Source: Hydrogenophilus sp. (GTDB lineage Bacteria > Pseudomonadota > Gammaproteobacteria > Burkholderiales > Thiobacillaceae). From it: a DNA stretch of 42,620 bases. Position numbers and translations under genes: made by a program. Positions 28,311-37,504 of the stretch are shown here, in pieces (within the stretch, counting starts at the first letter, position 1; the number at the start of each line of letters is the position of its first letter). Where the stretch lies: contig DYFL01000018.1 in assembly GCA_020725195.1 (NCBI GenBank), positions 1 through 42,620 on the forward strand, written 5' to 3'. The notes below the pieces were generated by a model that did no database searches, was not told where the DNA came from, and was given only the letters and a program-made list of their open reading frames with translations.

Positions 28311-28508
28311 TTAAGCGTAGGGCATCATGGCGCGGATATGACCCGCGTCCGAGGCGTTGACGGTTTCCATGCCGCGCAGGTTGCGCTTGCGCTTGGTGCT
28401 CTTCTTGGTGAGGATGTGGCGCAGGTAGGCGTGGCTGCGCTTGATGCTGCCGCTGCCGCGGACGCGGAAGCGCTTGGCCGCCCCGCTCTTGGTCTTCATC
28501 TTGGGCAT
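28311..28508 (-). CDS. rpmI: 50S ribosomal protein L35
   Basis: A 65-residue basic protein with the L35 pattern [14 protein letters not shown] near the start and [16 protein letters not shown] in the middle. ATG 28508 is chosen because AGGAG lies 7 nt upstream and the family starts MPKMKT. The 145-bp space to infC holds a GC hairpin (28543-28561) and a REP-like hairpin (28633-28646). Confidence 0.97.
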   Translation of the reverse strand: MPKMKTKSGAAKRFRVRGSGSIKRSHAYLRHILTKKSTKRKRNLRGMETVNASDAGHIRAMMPYA

Positions 28509-28542
28509 GACTGCTCCTGAATGTATTGGATGCCTGCAGGTG

Positions 28543-28561
28543 ACCCCCATCCAGCGGGGGT
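28543..28561 (-). promoter_or_regulatory. Leader hairpin upstream of rpmI, possible L20 control site
   Basis: ACCCCC and GGGGGT pair with a 7-nt loop in the infC-rpmI spacer, 34 nt before the rpmI start. E. coli L20 regulates rpmI-rplT from this position. The link here rests on location only; I did not recover the pseudoknot seen in E. coli. Confidence 0.25.
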
Positions 28562-28628
28562 GCTTGACCGACCTGTCGGCACTTGTTCGGCGCGGGTATC
28601 GAGAGGCCCGCGCCAGGCCTCTGAAAAT

Positions 28629-28652
28629 CTTCGCGGCTGAAGCCGCTCCTAC
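28629..28652. repeat. REP-like hairpin behind infC
   Basis: CTTCGCGGCT-GA-AGCCGCTCCTAC, with GCGGCT paired to AGCCGC. It is the same family as the 2947-3024 element and touches the infC stop codon. A further fragment (AGCCGCTCCTACGCG) lies between the stops of the Mth938-like gene and yrfG at 15362-15376. Confidence 0.65.
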
Positions 28653-28653
28653 G

Positions 28654-29175
28654 CTATTTTTTCTTTTTCGGCGACAGCACCATCACCATCTGCCGGCCTT
28701 CCAGCTTCGGAAACTGCTCGACCAGGCCCACCTCGCCCAGATCGCCCTCGATACGCTTCAACTGCGCCACACCGAATTCCTGGTGGGCCATCTCGCGGCC
28801 CCGGAAGCGCAAGGTCACCTTCACCTTGTCGCCCTCTTCCAGGAAGCGCGTCATGTTGCGCAGCTTGATCTGGTAGTCGTTCTCGTCGGTGCCCGGCCGG
28901 AATTTCACTTCCTTGACCTGGATCTGCTTCTGCTTGAGCTTGGCCTCGTGCTGCTTCTTCTGCTCCTGGTACTTGTACTTGCCGTAGTCCATGACCCGGC
29001 ATACCGGAGGCGTGGCCTGGGGCGCGATCTCGACCAGATCCAGCTCGGCCTCTTCCGCCTTGAACATCGCTTCCCTGATGCTGACGATGCCGATCTGCTC
29101 GCCCTCCGGCCCGATCAGGCGGACCTCGGGCGCGTCGATCTCGCCGTTGATCCGCATTTCCTTTTCCTGTGCTAT
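28654..29175 (-). CDS. infC: Translation initiation factor IF-3, AUA start codon
   Basis: A 173-residue factor that keeps 30S subunits free and proofreads initiator tRNA and start codons. It has the N-terminal [19 protein letters not shown], the [12 protein letters not shown] linker, [15 protein letters not shown] and the basic C-terminal end SPKKKK. The start is inferred as ATA at 29175. AGGAG sits 7 nt upstream, while the in-frame GTG at 29181 is only 1 nt from it. Homologues use AUU or AUC there and begin MxAQEKE. Rare start codons let IF-3 repress its own translation in E. coli. It follows thrS by 40 bp. Confidence 0.94.
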   Translation of the reverse strand: MAQEKEMRINGEIDAPEVRLIGPEGEQIGIVSIREAMFKAEEAELDLVEIAPQATPPVCRVMDYGKYKYQEQKKQHEAKLKQKQIQVKEVKFRPGTDENDYQIKLRNMTRFLEEGDKVKVTLRFRGREMAHQEFGVAQLKRIEGDLGEVGLVEQFPKLEGRQMVMVLSPKKKK

Positions 29176-29215
29176 AGCCACGCTCCTAAAAGTTCACCCC
29201 ACCAAGAGGCCCATC

Positions 29216-31120
29216 TCAGGCGCCCTTCAGCTCCTGCCGCAACCTGGCGACGAAATCCTCCGGGGTCATCTGACCGAGATCTTCGCCCCCACGGGCGCGA
29301 ACGGCCACCTTGCCTTCGGCGCGCTCCTTCTCGCCGACTACCAGCTGATAAGGGACGCGCTGCATCGAATGCTCGCGGATTTTATAGGTAATCTTCTCGT
29401 TCCTCAAGTCGGCGGCGACCCGGAAGCCTTGTTTTTTAAGGCCTTCCGCCACCTCCATGGCATAGCCCGCCTGGCCGTCGGTGATGTTCATCACCACCGC
29501 CTGCACCGGCGCGAGCCAGAGCGGGAAGTTGCCGGCGTAGTGCTCGATGAGGATGCCGATGAAGCGCTCCATGGAGCCGAGGATGGCCCGATGCAACATG
29601 ACCGGGGGCTTGCGCGAGTTGTCCTCGGCCACGTATTCGGCGCCGAGGCGCACCGGCAGGTTGAAGTCGAGCTGGATGGTGCCCACCTGCCAGAGCCGCC
29701 CCAGCGAGTCCTTCAGGGTGAACTCGATCTTGGGCCCATAGAAGGCACCCTCGCCCGGCTGCAGGTCGTAGGCGAGGTTGTTCTGCGCCAGCGCCGCGGC
29801 GAGCGCCGCCTCGGACTTGTCCCAGGTCTCGTCCGAGCCCACCCGCTTCTCCGGCCGGGTGGAGAGCTTGACCAGCACGTCCTCGAAGCCGAAGTCGGCG
29901 TAGACCGCCTGCAGCATCCGGATGAAGTCGGACACCTCGGCCTGGATCTGCCCCTCGGTGCAGAAGATGTGGGCGTCGTCCTGGACGAAGGCGCGCACCC
30001 GCATCAGGCCGTGCAGCGCGCCCGAGGGCTCGTTGCGGTGGCAGGAGCCGAACTCGGCGATCCTCAAGGGCAGGTCGCGGTAGGAATGCAGGCCGTGGTT
30101 GAAGATCTGCACATGGCCCGGGCAGTTCATGGGCTTCACCGCGTAGTCCCGGTTCTCCGAGGCGGTGGTGAACATGTTCTCGCGGTAGTTGTCCCAGTGG
30201 CCGGACCGCTCCCACATGCTGCGGTCCATGACCGTGGGGGTCTTGACCTCCTGATAGCCGTACTCGCGGAACCTGGCCCGCATGTACTGCTCGATCTCCT
30301 GCCAGACCACCCAGCCGTGCGGGTGCCAGAAGACCATGCCCGGCGCCTCGTCCTGCAGATGGAAGAGATCGAGCTGCTTGCCGAGCTTGCGGTGGTCGCG
30401 GCGCTCGGCCTCCTCCAGGCGGTGCAGATAGGCGGCGAGATCGTCCTTGTTGGCCCAGGCGGTCCCGTAGATGCGCTGCAGCATCTCGTTTCTGTGGTCG
30501 CCGCGCCAGTAGGCCCCGGCCACCTTCATCAGCTTGAAGGCCTTGAGCTTGCCCGTGGAGGGCACGTGGGGGCCGCGGCACAGGTCGACGAAGTCGCCCT
30601 CGCGGTAGAGCGAGAGGGTCTGGTCCTGGGGGATGTCGCGGATGATCTCCGCCTTGTAGCGCTCGCCCATGGACTCGAAGAACCGCACCGCGTCGTCGCG
30701 CGCCCATTCCTCGCGCACCACGGGGATGTCCTGCTTCGCGAGCTCGGCCATGCGCTTCTCGATCGCGGCCAGGTCCTCCGGCGTGAAGGGGCGCTTGTAG
30801 GCAAAGTCGTAGTAGAAGCCGTCCTCGATCACCGGGCCGATGGTCACCTGCGCCTCGGGGAAGAGCTCCTTCACCGCATAGGCGAGCAGGTGGGCGGTGG
30901 AGTGGCGGATGAGCTCCAGGCCCTCGGCGTCGCGGTCGGTGACGATGGCGAGCTCGGCGTCGCGCTCGATGCGGTAGGCGGTGTCCACCAGCCGGCCGTC
31001 GACCTTTCCGGCCAGCGCCGCACGCGCGAGGCCCGCGCCGATGCCGGCCGCCACCTGGGCCACGGTCACCGGCTCGTCGAACTTGCGCTCGGAGCCGTCG
31101 GGAAGACGGATAACGGGCAT
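29216..31120 (-). CDS. thrS: Threonyl-tRNA synthetase
   Basis: A 634-residue class II synthetase. In order: TGS domain (1-62), editing domain with [17 protein letters not shown] (H-x-x-x-H, about 72-76), the catalytic core with the zinc-binding Cys of MNCPGH, motif 2 [20 protein letters not shown] and late [21 protein letters not shown], then the C-terminal anticodon-binding domain from about 535. Start ATG 31120 gives MPVIRLPDG, matching the family; a TTG three codons upstream is possible. A terminator hairpin lies 21 bp upstream and leaves no room for a separate promoter. Confidence 0.97.
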   Translation of the reverse strand: MPVIRLPDGSERKFDEPVTVAQVAAGIGAGLARAALAGKVDGRLVDTAYRIERDAELAIVTDRDAEGLELIRHSTAHLLAYAVKELFPEAQVTIGPVIEDGFYYDFAYKRPFTPEDLAAIEKRMAELAKQDIPVVREEWARDDAVRFFESMGERYKAEIIRDIPQDQTLSLYREGDFVDLCRGPHVPSTGKLKAFKLMKVAGAYWRGDHRNEMLQRIYGTAWANKDDLAAYLHRLEEAERRDHRKLGKQLDLFHLQDEAPGMVFWHPHGWVVWQEIEQYMRARFREYGYQEVKTPTVMDRSMWERSGHWDNYRENMFTTASENRDYAVKPMNCPGHVQIFNHGLHSYRDLPLRIAEFGSCHRNEPSGALHGLMRVRAFVQDDAHIFCTEGQIQAEVSDFIRMLQAVYADFGFEDVLVKLSTRPEKRVGSDETWDKSEAALAAALAQNNLAYDLQPGEGAFYGPKIEFTLKDSLGRLWQVGTIQLDFNLPVRLGAEYVAEDNSRKPPVMLHRAILGSMERFIGILIEHYAGNFPLWLAPVQAVVMNITDGQAGYAMEVAEGLKKQGFRVAADLRNEKITYKIREHSMQRVPYQLVVGEKERAEGKVAVRARGGEDLGQMTPEDFVARLRQELKGA

Positions 31121-31141
31121 CGGATCCAACTCTCAAAACAA

Positions 31142-31168
31142 CAAAAGCCAGAACGGGTCTGGCTTTTG
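31142..31168 (-). terminator. Rho-independent terminator between tRNA-Val and thrS
   Basis: Exact 11-bp arms CAAAAGCCAGA and TCTGGCTTTTG surround a 5-nt loop. On the minus strand the hairpin is followed by TTGTTTT. It lies 8 bp after the tRNA CCA end and 21 bp before the thrS start codon. Confidence 0.85.
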
Positions 31169-31176
31169 GATGTAGC

Positions 31177-31253
31177 TGGTAGGCGCGATTGGACTCGAAC
31201 CAACGACCCCCACCATGTCAAGGTGATGCTCTAACCAGCTGAGCTACGCGCCT
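31177..31253 (-). tRNA. tRNA-Val (GAC anticodon)
   Basis: A 77-nt gene including encoded CCA. The acceptor stem is AGGCGCG / CGCGCCT with discriminator A. The D arm is GCTCAGCTGGTTAGAGC. The anticodon stem TCACC / GGTGG encloses TTGACAT, giving GAC. The T arm contains GGTTCGAGTCC. Confidence 0.96.
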
Positions 31254-31265
31254 AAAGAGCTGCGC

Positions 31266-31294
31266 ATTGTATACGCATGTCCGGCCGGGGGCAA
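31266..31294 (-). promoter_or_regulatory. Sigma-70 promoter of tRNA-Val
   Basis: On the minus strand TTGCCC (31289-31294) and TACAAT (31266-31271) are 17 nt apart, ending 12 nt before the tRNA. It is also the nearest recognisable promoter upstream of thrS. Confidence 0.65.
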
Positions 31295-32593
31295 TCACCC
31301 CGCGCTCCTGAGCGCCGCCCGCCGCCCCCGCTCCACGTCCACCCCCGCGAGGATCAGGAGCCCGACCACGAAATAGGCGCCGGTGAAGAGCATGGCCAGG
31401 CGATGGTCGCCGCCGCTCGCCCAGGCGGCGGTGCCGTAGGTCATGGGGCCGAGGATGGAGGAGAGCTTCACCGCCAGGCCCCACAGGCCGAAGAACTCGG
31501 CCCGGTGCGACCTGGGGCTGAGGTAGCCGACCAGGGCGCGGCCCGCGGACTGGGAGGCGCCCAGGCACAGGCCCGCCACGTTGGCGGCGAGCCAGAAGCG
31601 GCCGGGCTCGGTCGCGGTGTAGGCCAGCCCCACCATGACGAGCCAGCCGACGAGCGTCAACGCGATGGCGCGCCGGTGGCCGAGGCGGTCCTGCACCTGG
31701 CCGAAGGCGAGCGCCCCGACGGCGGCGGTGATGTTCACCACCAGGATGAGCTGGAGGGTCTGCCGGGTGTCGAAGTGCATGGCCTCCTGGGCGTAGACCG
31801 CGGCCAGCGCGATCACCGCCTGGATGCCGGCCTGGTAGAAGACGATGCACAGGAGGAAGCGGGCGAGGTCGCGGTAGCGCCGGGCGTGGGCGAGGCTGCC
31901 GCCCACGCGCCGGAAGGCGTCGCGAACCAGGCCCTCGGCCAGCGGCCGCGGCACGGCGCGCTCCTTGAGCAGCAGGAAGGTGGGCAGGGCGCACAGCGCG
32001 AACATCCCGGCGGTGATGAGCATCACCCCGGGCACGAAGTCCTGCGCCTCGCCGCCCGCCGCCTGCACCCGCTCGACGTGGACGAGGGCGAGGCCCAGGA
32101 CCAAGAGCCCCCCCAGGTAGCCCAGGCCCCAGCCCCAGCCGGAGACCTTGCCCATGGCGCGGCCGCGGGCGAGCTCAGGCAGGAAGGCGGCGATGAGGTT
32201 CTCGCCGCTGCCGAAGAAGAAGTTGGACACCGCCACCAGGACGAAGGCCAGGGCCAGGTCGCCCGGCCCGACGAACCCCAGGGCGGCCGTGCCCAGCACG
32301 CAGCCCAGGGTGGTGGCGAGGAGCAGCCGCTTCTTGGCCCCGTACAGGTCGGCATACGCCCCCAGCACCGGGGCCGTCAGCATGATGGCGACGTAGGACA
32401 CGGCGAGCGCCGCGCTCCAGGCAAAGCTCGCCCAGTCGGCGCTGCCCGCCACCACCGCGACGAAGTAGGCGTTGAAGACGGCGGTGATGACCACCGTCGT
32501 ATAGCCGGAGTTGGCGAAGTCGTACATCGCCCAGGCCCACACCTCTCGTCGCTGCACGCCCGGATTCAGGGCGCCGGCGCGTTTTGCTGCCAA
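31295..32593 (-). CDS. MFS transporter, UMF1 (Atg22-like) family
   Basis: A 432-residue inner-membrane protein with about 12 hydrophobic segments in two halves. The N-terminal [22 protein letters not shown] and the [16 protein letters not shown] loop are characteristic of UMF1/Atg22-like members of the major facilitator superfamily. The second half shows [12 protein letters not shown]-type and [17 protein letters not shown] segments. Substrate is unknown; amino-acid export is suggested only by analogy with yeast Atg22. The start is TTG at 32593, with GGAGG exactly 7 nt upstream. Longer in-frame starts would overlap metG. It is divergent from metG. Confidence 0.85.
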   Translation of the reverse strand: MAAKRAGALNPGVQRREVWAWAMYDFANSGYTTVVITAVFNAYFVAVVAGSADWASFAWSAALAVSYVAIMLTAPVLGAYADLYGAKKRLLLATTLGCVLGTAALGFVGPGDLALAFVLVAVSNFFFGSGENLIAAFLPELARGRAMGKVSGWGWGLGYLGGLLVLGLALVHVERVQAAGGEAQDFVPGVMLITAGMFALCALPTFLLLKERAVPRPLAEGLVRDAFRRVGGSLAHARRYRDLARFLLCIVFYQAGIQAVIALAAVYAQEAMHFDTRQTLQLILVVNITAAVGALAFGQVQDRLGHRRAIALTLVGWLVMVGLAYTATEPGRFWLAANVAGLCLGASQSAGRALVGYLSPRSHRAEFFGLWGLAVKLSSILGPMTYGTAAWASGGDHRLAMLFTGAYFVVGLLILAGVDVERGRRAALRSAG

Positions 32594-32613
32594 TGTCTTG
32601 CCTCCAAGCGCGT

Positions 32614-32631
32614 AAAATAGGCGGCTATTTT
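32614..32631. promoter_or_regulatory. Palindrome in the metG / transporter divergent promoter region
   Basis: AAAATAG-GCGG-CTATTTT is a perfect inverted repeat, the only AT-rich stretch in the 56-bp spacer. Each arm resembles a -10 box (TAAAAT, TATTTT). It could be overlapping divergent -10 elements or an operator. No -35 box at suitable spacing was found. Confidence 0.4.
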
Positions 32632-32649
32632 CTGCCCAAACACCGCCCC

Positions 32650-34749
32650 ATGACACGAAAAATACTGGTCACCTCCGCCCTGCCCTATGCCAACGGCAGC
32701 ATCCACCTGGGCCACCTGGTCGAATACATCCAGACCGACATCTGGGTGCGCTTCCAGAAGATGCTGCCCAAGGAAAAGGTTGCCGAGTGCTGGTACGTCT
32801 GCGCCGACGACACCCACGGCACGCCCATCATGCTGCGCGCCGAGCGCGAGGGCGTCACCCCGGAGGTGCTCATCGACCGCATGGCCTGGGAGCACAGGCG
32901 CGACTTCGACGGCTTCCTGATCGGCTTCGACAGCTACTACTCGACCAACTCCCCGGAGAACCGGGAGTTCGCGAGCCTCATCTACCAGCGCCTCAAGGCG
33001 GCGGGCCTGATCGAGCCCCGCGTGATCGAGCAGTTCTACGACCCCGAGAAGGCCATGTTCCTGCCGGACCGCTTCATCAAGGGCACCTGCCCGAAGTGCG
33101 GGGCCAGGGACCAGTACGGCGACAGCTGCGAGGCCTGCGGCGCCACCTATGCGCCCACCGACCTCGTCGACCCCTACTCGGCGGTGTCCGGGGCCAAGCC
33201 CGTGCGCCGCGCGTCGGAGCACTACTTCTTCAGACTGGGCGAGTGCGCCGACTTCCTCAAGGACTGGACCCGCAGCGGGGCGCTGCAGCCCGAGGCCGCC
33301 AACAAGCTCGACGAGTGGTTCAGCGCCGGGCTCTCCGACTGGGACATCTCGCGCGACGCCCCCTACTTCGGCTTCGAGATCCCGGACGCGCCGGGCAAGT
33401 ACTTCTACGTCTGGCTCGACGCCCCCGTGGGCTACATGGCGAGCTTCGCCCACCTGGCCAAGGAGAAGGGCCTGGACTTCGACGAGTACTGGAAGAAGGA
33501 CAGCGCCACCGAGCTCTACCACTTCATCGGCAAGGACATCCTCTACTTCCACGCCCTGTTCTGGCCCGCGATGCTGGCCTTCTCGGGGCACCGCACCCCC
33601 ACGGGCGTCTTCGCCCACGGCTTCCTCACGGTCGACGGCCAGAAGATGTCCAAGTCGCGCGGCACCTTCATCACCGCCGAGAGCTATCTCAGGCACCTCG
33701 ACCCGGAATGGCTGCGCTACTACTACGCCGCCAAGCTGAACGGCTCGATGGAGGATGTCGACCTCAGCCTCGAGGACTTCGCGGCGCGCGTGAACTCCGA
33801 CCTGGTGGGCAAGTACATCAACATCGCCAGCCGATGCGCGGGTTTCATCACCAAGCATTTCGGCGGCAAGCTGGGCACATTCGACCATGCTGCCGCAGTC
33901 AGGGTCGAGTTCGAGTCGGCATCCAAGAGCGGCGGGATCGCGCTCGCCTACGAAGAACGCGACTACGGCCGCGCCCTGCGCGAGATCATGCGCCTGGCCG
34001 ACTCGGCCAACCAGTACATCGCCGAGAAGAAGCCCTGGGAGCTGGCCAAGCAGGCAGGCCGCGAAGCCGAATTGCACGCGGTCTGCACCACGGCGCTCAC
34101 CTTGTTCCGCGACCTGACCCTCTACCTCAAGCCGGTGCTGCCCAGACTGGCGGAGCAGATCGAGGGATTCCTGAACATCCCGCCCCTGGTTTGGGCTGAT
34201 GTCTGGACTCCGCTGCCCGTCGGCCACGCCATCAACCCCTACCAGCACCTGATGACCCGCGTCGACGCGAAGAAGATCGAGGCCATGGTCGAGGAGAACA
34301 GGCAGAGCCTCGCCCCCGCGCCGGACGCCCATTCCCAGGCCCGCCATGCGGAGCACCAGCAGCATGCGGCCACTCCCTCTCCCGGCCCTGCGGGCCACCC
34401 TCTCCCGCCTGCGGGAGAGGGGACGATCGCGCTCGACGACTTCGCCAAGGTCGAGCTGCGCATCGCCCGGATCGCCAATGCGGAGCACGTGGAGGGCGCC
34501 GACAAGCTGCTCCGGCTCACTCTGGACGTGGGACCCTTGGGCACCCGCACCGTCTTCGCCGGCATCAAGTCGGCCTACGCGCCGGAGCGCCTCGTCGGCA
34601 GGCTCACGGTCATGGTCGCCAACCTCGCCCCGCGCAAGATGAAGTTCGGGCTCTCCGAGGGCATGGTGCTCGCCGCCTCGGGCGATCAGGGCGGCCCCTT
34701 CCTGCTCGCCCCGGACGACGGCGCCGAGCCGGGCATGCGGGTGAAATAG
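32650..34749 (+). CDS. metG: Methionyl-tRNA synthetase
   Basis: A 699-residue class I synthetase. HIGH motif: [12 protein letters not shown] (12-23). Zinc-binding knuckles: [18 protein letters not shown] (about 145-162). KMSKS motif: [11 protein letters not shown] (about 333). The anticodon-binding helical domain runs to about 550, then a C-terminal EMAP-like tRNA-binding domain (from about 595, [20 protein letters not shown]). The linker between them (about 575-592, [17 protein letters not shown]) is encoded by an inserted palindromic repeat. The protein is otherwise normal. Confidence 0.97.
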   Translation: MTRKILVTSALPYANGSIHLGHLVEYIQTDIWVRFQKMLPKEKVAECWYVCADDTHGTPIMLRAEREGVTPEVLIDRMAWEHRRDFDGFLIGFDSYYSTNSPENREFASLIYQRLKAAGLIEPRVIEQFYDPEKAMFLPDRFIKGTCPKCGARDQYGDSCEACGATYAPTDLVDPYSAVSGAKPVRRASEHYFFRLGECADFLKDWTRSGALQPEAANKLDEWFSAGLSDWDISRDAPYFGFEIPDAPGKYFYVWLDAPVGYMASFAHLAKEKGLDFDEYWKKDSATELYHFIGKDILYFHALFWPAMLAFSGHRTPTGVFAHGFLTVDGQKMSKSRGTFITAESYLRHLDPEWLRYYYAAKLNGSMEDVDLSLEDFAARVNSDLVGKYINIASRCAGFITKHFGGKLGTFDHAAAVRVEFESASKSGGIALAYEERDYGRALREIMRLADSANQYIAEKKPWELAKQAGREAELHAVCTTALTLFRDLTLYLKPVLPRLAEQIEGFLNIPPLVWADVWTPLPVGHAINPYQHLMTRVDAKKIEAMVEENRQSLAPAPDAHSQARHAEHQQHAATPSPGPAGHPLPPAGEGTIALDDFAKVELRIARIANAEHVEGADKLLRLTLDVGPLGTRTVFAGIKSAYAPERLVGRLTVMVANLAPRKMKFGLSEGMVLAASGDQGGPFLLAPDDGAEPGMRVK
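34371..34422. repeat. CCCTCTCCCGC palindromic repeat inside metG
   Basis: CCCTCTCCCGC (34398-34408) and GCGGGAGAGGG (34411-34421) are exact inverted arms around CT. A shorter hairpin GGCCC-TGC-GGGCC and another CCCTCTCCCG precede it. The block is read in frame as a proline/glycine-rich linker between metG domains. Repeats of this kind are common between genes in several proteobacteria; here it is inside one. Confidence 0.8.
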
Positions 34750-34783
34750 GGAACCCGGACTGGCCCGCAGGATTCGAAGACGG

Positions 34784-36133
34784 ATGGACCTCCTCGGCGG
34801 CGAATTCCTCTCCCTGGACGAGGCCGCGGATTCCGGCGCCAAGCCGCGCACACGCCTGGAACGCACCTCGTCGCGCGCCCATGCGGCCATCGAGTTCACC
34901 CTGCGGTGGACCTCGGAATGCGGGGTATCGGCGGAGGCTGACATGGGCGCAGACCCTGTCAAGCCGCAACGCGGCGGCCGGAGCCAAACCGTCCACCACA
35001 CCGACATCCACGTCGCCGGCCAGTTGAACCTCTGGCGGGACTACTTCATCCCGGAGCTGGAGGCGGCGGTGATGGGCCGGCCGGTCGGGCACGGCGAGAC
35101 CGCCTCCTTCCGGCCCGGCTCTCTGGTGCCCCCCCACGCGCCCGGCGACTGCCTGGAGATCGACTCCATGCGCTTCAACCGCACCTACCGGCCGTGCGCC
35201 TTCGTCGCGCCCCGGGCCGGCCGCTTCTACCCGCGGGGTTGCATCGCCGGGGTGAAGGGCATCGTCTCCGAGGACATGACGCCTTTGCGCATAGGCCGCG
35301 TGGACGGCGAGCGGCTCACCGTGGACCTCAACCATCCCCTCTCGGAGCGGCCGCTCGAGCTGACGGCCCGCATCCTGGACGCCTGGCAGGCCGGCGCCGA
35401 GCACGGCGGCCGCGCCCACGACGTGGCCGGTCTCGTCGCCGGCCACGGCCCGGGCATGCAGGCGCGCTGGCGCGGGGAAGCCACCGACTTCTTCTCGGAC
35501 TCGCCCTACCGGCGGGGCGATCCCCTGCCGGACCCGGAGTTCTACGCCAAGGCCCGCTTCGCGGACCACCTCGACCGCACGGCCCTGCGGCAGGTGGCGA
35601 AGCTCTACGGCCGGCTGCTGCCCAGGGGCGCGCGGGTGCTGGACCTGATGGCGAGCTGGAGGTCGCATCTCGACGCCGCCGAGCCCGCCCGCGTCGCGGG
35701 CCTGGGGCTCAACGCCGCGGAGCTGGCGGCCAACCCGCTGCTCGACGAGCGCGCCGTGCACGACCTCAACGCCGAGCCGCGCCTGCCCTTCGCCGACGCG
35801 AGCTTCGACGCCGCCGTCTGCACGGTCTCCGTCGAGTACCTCACCCAGCCCGTGGAGGTCTTCCGCGAGGTCGCCCGGGTGCTCAGGCCCGGCGGCCGCT
35901 TCGTGCTCGCCTTCTCCAACCGCTGCTTCCCGCCCAAGGCGGTGCAGGTCTGGGAGGAGGCACACCCCTTCGAGCGCCCTGGCCTGGTGCTGGAATATTT
36001 CCACCGCGCCGGCGGCTACGCCAAGCTCGCCACCTTCTCCCTGGCGGGCCTGCCCCGCCCGGCCGACGACAAGTACGCGGACCGCATGCCCTATTCCGAC
36101 CCCATCCATGCGGTGTGGGGGGAGAAGGCGTGA
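34784..36133 (+). CDS. SAM-dependent methyltransferase with N-terminal SlyD/FKBP-like domain
   Basis: Up to 449 residues. Residues 75-205 resemble an FKBP/SlyD-type module ([13 protein letters not shown], then [22 protein letters not shown], the SlyD-like VDxNHPLxxxxL block). Residues 235-449 form a class I methyltransferase ([14 protein letters not shown] motif [40 protein letters not shown]). Substrate unknown. The first about 75 residues lack recognisable family sequence and include palindromic element copy C. An internal ATG at 34943, with GGAGG from the element 5 nt upstream, may be the real start, giving 396 residues. It overlaps acyP by GTGA. Confidence 0.75.
   Translation: MDLLGGEFLSLDEAADSGAKPRTRLERTSSRAHAAIEFTLRWTSECGVSAEADMGADPVKPQRGGRSQTVHHTDIHVAGQLNLWRDYFIPELEAAVMGRPVGHGETASFRPGSLVPPHAPGDCLEIDSMRFNRTYRPCAFVAPRAGRFYPRGCIAGVKGIVSEDMTPLRIGRVDGERLTVDLNHPLSERPLELTARILDAWQAGAEHGGRAHDVAGLVAGHGPGMQARWRGEATDFFSDSPYRRGDPLPDPEFYAKARFADHLDRTALRQVAKLYGRLLPRGARVLDLMASWRSHLDAAEPARVAGLGLNAAELAANPLLDERAVHDLNAEPRLPFADASFDAAVCTVSVEYLTQPVEVFREVARVLRPGGRFVLAFSNRCFPPKAVQVWEEAHPFERPGLVLEYFHRAGGYAKLATFSLAGLPRPADDKYADRMPYSDPIHAVWGEKA
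34923..34992 (+). repeat. Palindromic element copy C (N-terminus of the methyltransferase gene)
   Basis: A 70-bp element aligned gaplessly to copies A and B, sharing CGGCGGAGGCT, the GCCGC-loop-GCGGC hairpin (loop AAC) and GGAGCCAAA. Its long stem pairs 8 of 10 positions with different bases from A/B. The flanks carry inverted GGTGGAC (34905-34911) and GTCCACC (34991-34997). The frame encodes [13 protein letters not shown]. It brings in a GGAGG and ATG suitable for starting translation. Confidence 0.8.
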
Positions 36134-36405
36134 AGCTGACCCGGCACCTGCGCCTCTACGGCCGGGTCCAGGGCGTGTGGTACCGCGAGTCCATGCGCCG
36201 CGAGGCCGAGGCGCTGGGCGTGGCGGGCTGGGTGCGCAACCGCCGCGACGGCTCGGTGGATGCCATGGTGCAGGGCCCCGAGGACGCCGTGCAGGCCCTC
36301 ATCGCCTGGGCGAAGATCGGCCCTCCCGGCGCCCGCGTCGAGCGCTGCGAGGTGAGCGAAGGCCGGGGCGACTTCACCGGCTTCGAGCGGCTGCCCAGCG
36401 AATAG
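36130..36405 (+). CDS. acyP: Acylphosphatase
   Basis: A 91-residue small enzyme hydrolysing acyl phosphates. It has the catalytic loop and Arg in [35 protein letters not shown] with the catalytic Asn, and the C-terminal FERLP end. The start is GTG at 36130, overlapping the methyltransferase stop. Confidence 0.95.
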   Translation: MKLTRHLRLYGRVQGVWYRESMRREAEALGVAGWVRNRRDGSVDAMVQGPEDAVQALIAWAKIGPPGARVERCEVSEGRGDFTGFERLPSE

Positions 36406-36533
36406 CCGGCCGCAGCCCGGCGCCCCATGCCCCTGCCACGACTGGGCCTATTGCGGCTTCGAGGCAACGGCCGCAGTACAATACGGCCCCCGAGAAACCG
36501 CTCGTATGCGGGCCCACCCGAAGACTCACCACC

Positions 36534-37400
36534 ATGCCCATCACCATCAAGACCCCCGAAGAAATCGAGCAGATGCGCACCGCCTGCCGTCTGGCCTCCG
36601 AGGTGCTGGACTACATCGCCCCCTACGTCCAGCCGGGCGTGGCCACCGCGGAGCTCGACCGCCTCTGCCACGACTACATGGTGAACGTGCAGGGCTGCGT
36701 GCCCGCCCCGCTCAACTACGCCCCGCCGGGGCACGCCCCCTACCCGAAGTCCATCTGCGCCTCGGTCAACCACCAGGTCTGCCACGGCGTGCCCGGCGAC
36801 AAGAAGCTCAGGGGCGGCGACATCGTCAACCTGGACATCACCGTGATCAAGGACGGCTGGCACGGCGACACCTCGCGCATGTTCGTGGTGGGCGCGCCCT
36901 CCATCCTGGCGCGGCGGCTCATCGACACGACCCACGAATGCATGTGGAAGGGCATCGAGGCGGTGCGGCCCGGCGCGCATCTGGGCGACATCGGCCACGC
37001 CATCCAGCGTCACGCCGAGGCCCACGGCTTCACGGTGGTGCGCGAGTTCTGCGGCCACGGCATCGGCCGCGAGTTCCACGAGGAGCCGCAGGTGCTGCAC
37101 TACGGCAAGCCCGGCACCGGCGTGGTGCTCGCCCCCGGCATGACCTTCACCATCGAGCCCATGATCAACGCCGGCCGCCGCGACATCCGCATGCTGGGCG
37201 ACGGCTGGACCGTGGTCACCAAGGACCACAGCCTCTCCGCCCAGTGGGAGCACACCGTGCTGGTGACCGAGGCGGGCTGCGAGGTGCTCACCGTCTCCGC
37301 CGGCAGCCCGCCGCCGCCCGCCTTCGTCGGCGCGGACGTCGCTCAAGCGGCACTCCAGGCCGCCTCGCCCGCAGGCGGTGAAGCCCCCATCCGGGGATAG
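36534..37400 (+). CDS. map: Methionine aminopeptidase type I, with repeat-derived C-terminal tail
   Basis: A 288-residue dimetal enzyme removing N-terminal Met from nascent proteins. Metal ligands are in order: Asp of VNLDITVIKDG, Asp of HGDTSRMF, His of CGHGIGREFHEEP, Glu of FTIEPMIN and Glu of SAQWEHTVLVTE. The core ends around residue 260 (CEVLTVS). The last about 28 residues (AGSPPPPAFVGAD...GGEAPIRG) are extra compared with usual MAPs of about 264. They run into a CG-rich palindromic repeat. A -10-like TACAAT (36477) lies upstream without a good -35. Confidence 0.96.
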   Translation: MPITIKTPEEIEQMRTACRLASEVLDYIAPYVQPGVATAELDRLCHDYMVNVQGCVPAPLNYAPPGHAPYPKSICASVNHQVCHGVPGDKKLRGGDIVNLDITVIKDGWHGDTSRMFVVGAPSILARRLIDTTHECMWKGIEAVRPGAHLGDIGHAIQRHAEAHGFTVVREFCGHGIGREFHEEPQVLHYGKPGTGVVLAPGMTFTIEPMINAGRRDIRMLGDGWTVVTKDHSLSAQWEHTVLVTEAGCEVLTVSAGSPPPPAFVGADVAQAALQAASPAGGEAPIRG

Positions 37401-37413
37401 GCCGGGGTGAGGG
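37362..37413. repeat. GC-rich palindromic repeat extending the map reading frame
   Basis: CGCCT-CGCCCGC-AGGCG forms a hairpin, followed by CCCCCATCCGGGGATAGG and CCGGGGTGAGGGGG, which can pair as CCCCC / GGGGG. The first half encodes the last residues of Map and the stop codon lies in the middle. Its sequence style matches the intergenic repeats elsewhere in the window. Confidence 0.5.
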
Positions 37414-37504
37414 GGCGACCGGGGCGGGCCGCGGCGATCATGACCCGCAGCGGCGCGGATTGCCTGGATCGCCCAGGCCGCATGAACGGCGCCGCAGGGA
37501 CGGC

